A DNA stretch of 5,205 nucleotides from an uncultured Collinsella sp. (GTDB taxonomy: Bacteria > Actinomycetota > Coriobacteriia > Coriobacteriales > Coriobacteriaceae), in the NCBI GenBank assembly GCA_958446785.1, contig CAUCXP010000133.1:1-5205 (forward strand), written 5' to 3'. A program made the position numbers and the translations under genes. Positions 1 through 4,883 of this stretch are shown one piece after another (the first letter of the stretch is position 1; the number at the start of each line of letters is the position of its first letter). The notes under the pieces were generated by a model that did no database searches, had not been told where the DNA came from, and saw only the letters and a list, made by a program, of their open reading frames with translations.

Positions 1-118
1 TCGCGGCCAGCATATGCCCGCGCACCGGCAGCAGGCCCAACTTCATAAGCGTCCACAGCACCAGGCAAACCAACGCATGAATCAGCAGCAAGACGGCAGC
101 AACGACAAGCGGGATCAA
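1..118 (-). CDS. pelE: Start of a membrane protein, probably PelE (partial, runs off left edge)
   Basis: Only the first 39 codons are in the window. They read M-IPLVVAAVLLLIHALVCL and so on, a single strongly hydrophobic segment (about residues 2-24), then a short polar stretch with K, R and H. The only usable start is TTG at 118-116: the frame is closed by a TGA a few codons upstream, and a GAGG ribosome-site core lies about 10 bases before the TTG. The TTG overlaps the TGA stop of the preceding gene (TTGA), so the two are translationally coupled. In the Bacillus cereus Gram-positive pel operon, pelE directly follows pelD, and PelE is an inner-membrane protein with N-terminal membrane helices, which fits here. 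The residues themselves do not prove the family; another small membrane protein is possible. The name rests mainly on gene order. Confidence 0.5.
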   Translation of the reverse strand, partial: MIPLVVAAVLLLIHALVCLVLWTLMKLGLLPVRGHMLAA

Positions 119-2254
119 GCGACATCGTCCTCGCTGTCACCGGGGTCAGCGATGTGCTTCAGCAACGCCACGATGTCTTCGCCGCCAACGGGCTCCACCG
201 TAATCTGCTTGGCACTTAGGCGCTCGCGGATAATGGGCAGGTCGCACACCTTTGCCTGGCGCATAAGCAGGTAAAGCACGTCACCATCGACCAGGCCCGC
301 CGCATCGTTCTCGCGGATAGCCGAACCAATCGCGCCCACCAGCTCGCCGACAGGCTCCATTCCCGGCACCAGGCGCAGGAGCAAAAAGCTCCCCATCTTG
401 CCGTCCGCCAGCGCCTGCTCGGCCGCGAGCTCTTGGCCAAAGGCCGCCTGCTTGAGCACGCACGTGCCGTCAACGCAGCGCTTGTCCTGCGCCACGGCCT
501 CATAGTCAAAGGCACGCCCCAGCGCACTTTCGACCAGTCCGCACAAGATGCGGAACAGGTTTTGGTAATAAGAGCGTCATTTGATTCTGGGCCGCACGAC
601 GCACAGAGATCAACACGGCAGGTGCCCCGTCGCGCTCGATCGTGTATCCAAACATGGGCAGCCCCGGCGTCAACTCGCGATTTACCCACAGGTTCGAACG
701 ACCCCCGCCGCCCAAAAGGGGCGCAAGCTGCTCAAGCGAGAACGAGCGCGTGGCGTCTTCGGCAATCACGGGACTCGCCGCCACCAGACGTGCAAACGCC
801 CCGCCCGAAACGTGGTAAATCGCCACCGAATCGTTTTCGAGAATCTCACCCATGAGCTCGCAGCACTTGCGGTAGATGTCTCGCGGATTGAGCACATCGA
901 GCTCTTGCGTCACGGCAAAGATCTTGCCAAAGCTATCGTGGCGCCCCACAATCTGGCGCTTGTATGTGCGCTTGTCCTCGATAGCATCGTGATAGAGCTG
1001 CGTGAGGAACGTATTGCGATTACGCACGAGCTCGTTTTGGTCGCGCTCCACCTTAATGGCCTCGCTATTGCGCAGCTGCACATAACCGCACACGGCGCCC
1101 ACCACAAAGTACGCGACAAACGGCAGCCAGTTGGACGGCTCGTAAAAGAGGCCCTGGAAGGTATAGCCATATTGAGTAAAGTAGCTCACTGCCAAGCCCA
1201 CCGATGCCAGCAGCGCCGCAACCAGGCCAAAGTCCAGGCCATACAGCGTGCCGATGAGCACAACATAGAGCAGACGATAATCGAGCACGTTGAGCTGGGC
1301 CGATTGCGAGAATAGACGCTCCAGCACCTCGAACAGGACCCAGGCAACGCCCGTCTCCAAGCATTTAATAGGCAGCGTGCGCAGCTGGATACGGTCGATG
1401 GCGGCGCGCAGGGGATTGACCTTCTTTGCGCGGCCAGTATCCCAGCGAGCCTGAATAGTCGAAAGATCACGAAGCAGGTCGTAGCGCTGAAACCAGCCGT
1501 AGCGAACGCGAACGGCATCGCTGACGGGCAGGGCATAGCCGGCAGAATCGCCAAAGGCGACCGAGAGCTCTGGGAAGAGCGCCTTGAGGGCCTCGCCCAT
1601 CTCACCCGACGTGTGATGGAAGGTATCGGCAACATCGAGCGTCTCAAAGGAGGCGTCCCAGCTGTCAAAGATGCGGCGTACCAGCACCGCAAGCTCCTCC
1701 GCACACAGCAGGGGAAACGCCGCATCCTCCGCGCCCTGCAAAGCGACCGATCCGGTTAAGCACGCGTCGAACAGCGGCGCGAAAAACGGATCCTCCAGCG
1801 CGGCGGAGGCAGTGTAGAGGAAGGGCACGCGCAGGATCTTGGTTTGAACGCCCTCGCGAGCAGCGTAGTAGCGGCACAGGTCGTTGGCTGCGCGCGCGAT
1901 AATGCCTTTGCCCGTTTGTTCTGCGGCATCGGTGGCATCCTCAGCGCCCGCGGGCCCGGCTACAAACAGCAGCTGAACCCGGCGTCCCATGCACGCACGA
2001 AAGACCGAGCGCAGCAGCTCGATATCGCCCACGGTATCAGTATGCGGGGTAAGGTAATTAGACAGGTAGACCACGCGGTCGAACTCGTAGGCCTGCTCCA
2101 AGTGCTGGAGGAGCTCTTTCCACGAGGCATGAGGCGACGACTCATCGCGGCGCGCTTCCGCGGCAGCGACGACCTTAACGTGGTCCCCGGGGAACGCCTT
2201 GGCGCAAAAGTCATCGTCAACATATGCGGTATTGCCAACAACCAGCGCCTCCAT
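115..2254 (-). pseudogene. pelD: PelD-like c-di-GMP receptor with N-terminal SDR domain, broken by a 1-base frameshift
   Basis: ATG at 2254 follows a strong ribosome site (GGGGAGGG, 7 bases away). The frame is open to 506, but from codon 562 it encodes aberrant residues. Dropping one base of the AA at 570/571 joins codon 561 to the frame ending at TGA 115-117, giving about 712 residues with continuous family-like sequence across the join (MTL-YYQNLFRILCGLVESAL). Domains in order: SDR/epimerase-like 1-285; membrane segments near 298-316, 325-343, 345-360 and 375-394; coiled coil 395-435; GAF 445-560; degenerate GGDEF 565-690. DGDVL (656-660) stands where GGEEF would be, so no cyclase activity is expected, but RxxD (R647-D650) lies at the I-site spacing, as in c-di-GMP-binding PelD. 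Known PelD proteins switch on Pel polysaccharide synthesis at the membrane. As sequenced, the product would be 582 residues and lack the receptor domain. A real mutation and a sequencing error are both possible. The PelD assignment comes from architecture and the downstream gene. Confidence 0.72.
570..571 (-). other. Frameshift site in pelD (one extra base)
   Basis: On the minus strand the coding sequence reads CTC TTA TTA CCA AAA. Removing one T (one A of the plus-strand pair at 570/571) gives CTC TAT TAC CAA AAC CTG TTC, that is L-Y-Y-Q-N-L-F. This joins smoothly to the helix FRILCGLVESALGRAF in the other frame. The run is only two bases long, so this is not a classic homopolymer error site, and no slippery heptamer is visible. 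Confidence 0.8.
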
Positions 2255-2408
2255 GGCGTGTCCCTCCCCTAATTATTGCTATGGCCTAGTCAAACACGCG
2301 TATTGTACGCTGTCAACGCAAGTTGGAACGCCTTTAAGGCTGTTTTAAGAACTTTTTTAGAGGATGTGGGAGTAGCAACTCGTCCGACCCAGGCTCATTG
2401 AGAGGCTG
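2255..2408 (-). promoter_or_regulatory. Intergenic leader of the pel operon, possible promoter
   Basis: This 154-base gap separates the chaperone stop from the pelD start. On the minus strand it contains a perfect TTGACA (plus 2311-2316) and a TACAAT (plus 2302-2307). These two are too close to form one promoter: TTGACA has no good -10 at 16-18 bases, and TACAAT has only a weak -35 at 15-17 bases. The stretch before it is AT-rich (around 2331-2361). I see no strong intrinsic terminator after the chaperone gene, so read-through from the TAC module into pel is possible. The ribosome site GGGGAGGG at about 2262-2269 belongs to pelD. Confidence 0.3.
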
Positions 2409-2861
2409 CTATTCGCTCTGAAAAGGCACATCGCAATCTGCTGACAGCTCTGCAGGGAGAATGGCAGGCAATGTAAGCGCTCCCATGGGCGAAAGTCCAG
2501 TAACAACCATCAAATAGCTCTTTGCATGGGCATATGCCATCGAAATAGCATTTGAAAGAAGGTAGTGACGCGCCTCGTCATCGGGAGAGTTCATTGGCAT
2601 TTGCGCTGAAACCGAGATGGATACTGTAACGCCAGCGTGCATCTTCTCCTGTGCACCTTCGTCTCTGTCAAGGAGGCTGCCAATTACGCACATCTTTAGA
2701 CTTGCGCGTGCATCATTACCTTTTTTCGAAAGATGGACATCTTGGTAGCTAACGTCAACTTTTAATTCCATGTTATCCGAGGGCGAATCCTCGATATGGA
2801 AATCGGAGTCAACGACGAACAAATGAACGACTTGAATCGGAGCAATAAAATCCCCACTCAT
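2409..2861 (-). CDS. SecB-like chaperone of a toxin-antitoxin-chaperone module
   Basis: This is a 150-residue soluble acidic protein without a signal peptide or membrane segment. The first half is beta-strand-like (residues 7-20 and 31-86, alternating polar and hydrophobic). The C-terminal third is a helix, residues 101-121 (LLSNAISMAYAHAKSYLMVV), then TGLSPMGALTLPAILP. That layout matches the SecB fold, in which four beta strands precede the long helix and a proline-containing tail. In M. tuberculosis, SecB(TA) (Rv1957) is encoded third after HigB1 and HigA1; it binds the unstable antitoxin tail, protects it from aggregation and proteolysis, and so controls the toxin. The same order occurs here. 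ATG at 2861 overlaps the antitoxin stop (ATGA), and its ribosome site GGAGGT lies in the last codons of the antitoxin, 8 bases upstream, so synthesis is coupled. Sequence similarity to housekeeping SecB is faint; the call combines fold pattern and context. Confidence 0.72.
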   Translation of the reverse strand: MSGDFIAPIQVVHLFVVDSDFHIEDSPSDNMELKVDVSYQDVHLSKKGNDARASLKMCVIGSLLDRDEGAQEKMHAGVTVSISVSAQMPMNSPDDEARHYLLSNAISMAYAHAKSYLMVVTGLSPMGALTLPAILPAELSADCDVPFQSE

Positions 2862-3247
2862 GCTGCCAAACCTCCGGAAATCATCTCGAGATTCACATGC
2901 GAGGACGGACGCTCGTTCCTAAAAGACCATTGCTCTCGCACGGAATTGTTGGATGAAAGAAACGGTAGCTCTTTAGAATAGCTAACGGTAACCTTAGGAA
3001 CGATATTGATACCTAAAGCGAGCTCGAACCTGGCGATCGTCTTCAGCGTCATATTGGGCTGAGAATTCAACAGCTTCGAAAGCGACTGAAGGCTCACGCC
3101 CATACGCTTTGCCAAATCGCTTTTGCTTAAACCCAGATGCTTCATCTCGCGATGAACAATAAACTCGATATCTAGCGCGTGTTCATAAGCGCGTGTTTCA
3201 CTAGTTTCTGTCTCGGCGTAAAAATCAGATAAATCTACTTTATTCAT
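2858..3247 (-). CDS. higA: HigA-type antitoxin, XRE helix-turn-helix with C-terminal tail
   Basis: The protein is a 129-residue DNA-binding antitoxin expected to neutralise the toxin encoded just upstream and to repress the operon. The helix-turn-helix covers about residues 38-84 (LSKSDLAKRMGVSLQSLSKLLN, then TLKTIARFELALGI), typical of the XRE/Cro family. Residues 1-35 form an acidic N-terminal extension. Residues 86-129 form a tail beyond the DNA-binding domain with exposed aromatic residues (W107, F109), basic residues and a glycine-alanine end. In TAC systems such a tail (ChAD) makes the antitoxin unstable and dependent on the SecB-like chaperone. I chose ATG at 3247 because GGAG lies 6 bases before it. 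A TTG at 3271 in frame would add 8 residues but has no good ribosome site. The gene starts 33 bases after the toxin stop and overlaps the chaperone start by four bases. Confidence 0.85.
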   Translation of the reverse strand: MNKVDLSDFYAETETSETRAYEHALDIEFIVHREMKHLGLSKSDLAKRMGVSLQSLSKLLNSQPNMTLKTIARFELALGINIVPKVTVSYSKELPFLSSNNSVREQWSFRNERPSSHVNLEMISGGLAA

Positions 3248-3280
3248 TGTGTTCTCCGTTTCGAAAGCCAAGTATAAAAG

Positions 3281-3694
3281 TCAACGCTCAGATTCCAGAA
3301 GTTGACGCGCTATTACGGCTAATCGCTTGGCCCGCTCGATTTCTTTACTGATATTTCCTGATCCCTGATGTCCTTTAAACCAAAACAATAGAACAATTTG
3401 GTCTACGCCCTGACATATGGCATAAATCATCTCTCGATTTGCCCCGTCAAATCCTTTTAGTTCATAGAGGCCAATCTTAGATTCAATACATCGTAGCTTT
3501 GAGGTCCCACTGGCAACCTTTAACCCATAATCATAGATTTTTGAAATCTGATCAATCATTTTACGGGCGGCAAGCTTCTTTTTAGGGTCTGTCAACATTT
3601 TCTGAAATTGAGAGTTGTCGGGAGAAGTCGTCAGCTCCCAAAACGGTCGGCCCTTGGGGTCTTTATATTCGACAAGTTCATATCCTTCTACCAA
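3281..3694 (-). CDS. higB: HigB/RelE-superfamily toxin (Gp49-like)
   Basis: This 137-residue protein has the pattern of the phage-derived Gp49-like/HigB branch of RelE toxins. RPFWEL is near residues 16-21, followed by a helical stretch with a basic run, KKKLAARK (38-45). The core beta sheet follows: LRCIESKIGLYELKGFDGANREMIYAI (68-93), then QIVLLFWFKGH (99-109), and a final helix KEIERAKRLAVIARQLLE (117-134). The G-L-Y-E-L-K and LLFWFKG blocks correspond to the family's GLYELR and LLHGFxKK. Members are ribosome-dependent mRNA interferases in the cytoplasm. Translation starts at TTG 3694 with ribosome site GGGAGG six bases upstream; the nearby ATG is out of frame and hits a stop. The toxin is first in the operon, as in other HigBA systems, and is followed by the antitoxin and a SecB-like chaperone. 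Length is slightly above the roughly 110-125 residues usual for the family. Confidence 0.85.
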   Translation of the reverse strand: MVEGYELVEYKDPKGRPFWELTTSPDNSQFQKMLTDPKKKLAARKMIDQISKIYDYGLKVASGTSKLRCIESKIGLYELKGFDGANREMIYAICQGVDQIVLLFWFKGHQGSGNISKEIERAKRLAVIARQLLESER

Positions 3695-3701
3695 GGGCCA
3701 C

Positions 3702-3707
3702 CTCCCA
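3702..3707 (-). promoter_or_regulatory. Ribosome binding site deciding the TTG start of higB
   Basis: The minus strand reads AAATGGGAGGTGGCCCTTG. The GGGAGG core ends six bases before TTG. The ATG inside this same stretch opens a frame that meets TAG after six codons, so TTG is the start. Confidence 0.75.
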
Positions 3708-3711
3708 TTTC

Positions 3712-3745
3712 TAGCTACACTTAACTTATAAGTTAAGTGTAGCTA
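3712..3745. promoter_or_regulatory. Perfect 34-bp palindrome, candidate HigA operator
   Basis: The left half TAGCTACACTTAACTTA is followed without any spacer by its exact reverse complement, so all 34 bases are symmetric about 3728/3729. It lies 17 bases upstream of the toxin start codon and directly before its ribosome site, in AT-rich DNA with -10-like motifs (TATAAG, TTAACT on the minus strand). HigA-type antitoxins are known to bind palindromes overlapping their own promoter, so autoregulation is the natural reading. No T-tract follows on either strand, and a hairpin here would be in the mRNA leader only if transcription starts upstream of it. Confidence 0.75.
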
Positions 3746-3819
3746 TTTAAATACAAATAACAAGGCATAAGCTAGATTCCGCAGCCCCAAATCGATAAAT
3801 AATCCAACCAAGTTGTGCT

Positions 3820-3950
3820 CAGTCCGGAAGTATGCGGCAAATTCTAGAGATGACGAACACACTGGATAGTATCAACACGCCTACCTGCGGTTTCTGTTCA
3901 TGAAAAGGGCAGCGTGCTCGAGGGTTCCGAAATTTGCCGCATACTTCCGA
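3820..3950. repeat. Tandem repeat unit 1 (~135 bp, MITE/REP-like) with perfect 19-bp inverted repeat
   Basis: The arms CGGAAGTATGCGGCAAATT (3825-3843) and its exact reverse complement (3931-3949) are 87 bases apart. The block ACCTGCG...GTGCTCG...ACTTCCGA at 3883-3950 recurs about 134-135 bases further on in unit 2. A copy of the same AGTTGTGCTC word also sits just before the unit (3811-3820), which suggests a truncated third copy to the left. No transposase is present. Confidence 0.7.
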
Positions 3951-3955
3951 CGGAC

Positions 3956-4084
3956 GATTCCAGAAGTGCGGGGAAAATCCGAACCGGTAGGCCAGACCCC
4001 GATTATGGGCATCCACGACCTGCGCTTTTGTCGTCAAAATACGAGTTGTGCTCGGAGGTTTTCGATTTTTCCGAGCACTTCCGA
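3956..4084. repeat. Tandem repeat unit 2, diverged copy of unit 1
   Basis: Over the 37-base block from GTGCTCG to ACTTCCGA this copy (4048-4084) matches unit 1 (3914-3950) at 27 of 37 positions without gaps. The left flank CCAGAAGTGCGGGGAAAATCC (from 3960) corresponds to the left arm of unit 1 at an offset of 136. Offsets of 134-136 are kept across the unit, so this is an old tandem duplication and not chance similarity. Confidence 0.6.
4048..4078. repeat. Hairpin inside repeat unit 2
   Basis: GTGCTCGGA (4048-4056) pairs exactly with TCCGAGCAC (4070-4078) around a 13-base T-rich loop. Unit 1 has only the outer, long-range pairing at its corresponding position, so the two copies have evolved different foldbacks from the same sequence. 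Confidence 0.65.
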
Positions 4085-4127
4085 AATGCGAGGCCCTGCA
4101 AAGCATGTTCTAGCAAAATTAGCGCCA

Positions 4128-4154
4128 TCCGCGACAACATCCAGTTGTTGCGGA
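4128..4154. repeat. Hairpin, 11-bp stem with 5-base loop
   Basis: TCCGCGACAAC (4128-4138) pairs with GTTGTTGCGGA (4144-4154) with a single G-T wobble; the loop is ATCCA. No T-tract follows on either strand, so it is not a standard intrinsic terminator by itself. Confidence 0.55.
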
Positions 4155-4161
4155 AACGTCA

Positions 4162-4196
4162 AAGGGCCGTTGCCGGAAAACCGAACAACGACCCTT
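4162..4196. terminator. Hairpin with short T-rich tail, possible weak terminator
   Basis: AAGGGCCGTTG (4162-4172) pairs with CAACGACCCTT (4186-4196) with one C/A mismatch around a 13-base loop. On the plus strand CTTT follows directly; on the minus strand TTTGACGTTT follows. It lies about 180 bases beyond the PIN gene stop, so it could end that transcript. The T-tracts are poor, and the hairpin may simply be part of the repeat cluster. Confidence 0.35.
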
Positions 4197-4377
4197 CTTT
4201 GTCATCGCCTCACGTAGAGTCCACGACGACTGTATCACTGAGAACACTCTGCCTAACGCCCAGCGACTCTTGCACGACCAGGCGAAATCGCCAAAAAAGA
4301 GGGTCGACGCATCAACCTCTTCAAGTGTCGCCCGAAGGTTTCCGCCGGAATTCTTTAGTCAACCGCTTCGTTACGTC

Positions 4378-4881
4378 CTATTCGCCAAAATCGGCAGAGA
4401 GCTGATAAGGGTAATCTGCAACGTTTGGCTCTTCGAATTTAATGCCTCCGCAACCCTGGGCACGTTTAATCAATTTCTTATCAAATGTCTGAAAAACAAA
4501 CTCGTCAATCTCGCCAAGCATGACATCAGCAAACTGAAGCGCGGACCCAACATGAATAGCATCCTTTGGATCAACGTTATAATCCCACACGGCGCGACGA
4601 GCCATTGCCGCCGTCTCGCGATCAACATTGATGAGAAGCACGCCATTTTCGGGACTAAAGCAATCCTCGAGCGCGCTGCACTCTCGACGACCGATGGTTG
4701 ATGTCTCACCGGTGTCCTTAACCTTATACTTGACAACTTCAACCATCGTAAAAACCGATGTAACCAACATGGCCTCGCCGCGCTCAACGGCCTGGACTAC
4801 GCCCCTACGCGCATCGCGCCCGTACTCTTCATCTTTAAGATAGCCAATAAAGCAATTTGAGTCCCAGTAGATGTACTTCAC
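4378..4881 (-). CDS. PIN-domain ribonuclease (VapC-type toxin candidate)
   Basis: This 167-residue protein has a PIN fold in order. An early strand with the first acidic residue, KYIYWDSNCFIGYL (D7), comes first. TMVEVVKYK follows with the second (E48). DPKDAIHVGSALQFAD carries the third (D107), and FDKKLIKRA the fourth (D134). These acidic residues hold the metal that cuts RNA in VapC-like toxins. I chose GTG at 4881 because TGGAGG lies seven bases before it and the protein then begins directly with the first strand. An in-frame ATG at 4905 would lie inside the upstream gene and add eight non-family residues. The start is two bases after the stop of the upstream gene, so the pair is co-translated. 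It is somewhat longer than the typical VapC of about 130 residues, with a C-terminal extension (EEPNVADYPYQLS). Toxicity is inferred, not shown. Confidence 0.82.
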   Translation of the reverse strand: MKYIYWDSNCFIGYLKDEEYGRDARRGVVQAVERGEAMLVTSVFTMVEVVKYKVKDTGETSTIGRRECSALEDCFSPENGVLLINVDRETAAMARRAVWDYNVDPKDAIHVGSALQFADVMLGEIDEFVFQTFDKKLIKRAQGCGGIKFEEPNVADYPYQLSADFGE

Positions 4882-4883
4882 TG

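Larger units (their letters stand above)
3746..4377. other. Gene-free stretch holding repeats and hairpins
   Basis: There is no open frame here with a ribosome site, plausible composition or family resemblance. Frames of 95-163 codons exist on both strands but run through the inverted repeats and conflict with each other. From the left: 3746-3819 is AT-rich and may hold the toxin promoter. From 3820 to 4084 there are two diverged tandem repeat units. From 4128 to 4196 there are two hairpins. From 4197 to 4377 I see nothing except the short 3' flank of the PIN gene. Confidence 0.7.

Noticed and set aside
560..575. Programmed ribosomal frameshifting in pelD
   Set aside because: No slippery heptamer or nearby stop and stimulatory structure is evident. 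A +1 shift at CTC-T has no clear mechanism. Mutation or sequence error is simpler.
433..1315. Long plus-strand frames of 140 and 244 codons opposite pelD
   Set aside because: They are antisense to a clear coding region, have no ribosome sites and show no protein family pattern. High GC keeps the opposite strand free of stops.
2287..2316. Full sigma-70 promoter built on the TTGACA upstream of pelD
   Set aside because: No acceptable -10 lies 16-18 bases downstream, and the nearby TACAAT is too close. It is kept only as a weak regulatory note.
2360..2400. Intrinsic terminator after the chaperone gene
   Set aside because: Only a four-base stem (GAGT/ACTC) with bulges is present, followed by A-rich and not T-rich sequence on the minus strand.
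3247..3271. Longer antitoxin starting at TTG 3271
   Set aside because: It has no ribosome site, whereas ATG at 3247 has GGAG six bases upstream.
3811..4196. CRISPR array or type III TA antitoxin repeat array
   Set aside because: There are only two diverged units of ~135 bp, without short identical repeats, regular spacers or a neighbouring cas or ToxN-like gene in the right place.
4290..4308. Small palindrome GGCGAAATCGCC next to a run of A
   Set aside because: The run is A on the plus strand after the stem, and T before the stem on the minus strand. It cannot act as a terminator in either direction.
3819..4405. Open frames of 95-163 codons on both strands across the repeat region
   Set aside because: They overlap each other, run through the inverted repeats, are rich in Arg, Ser, Pro and Cys, and have no supported start. 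They follow from repeat composition.
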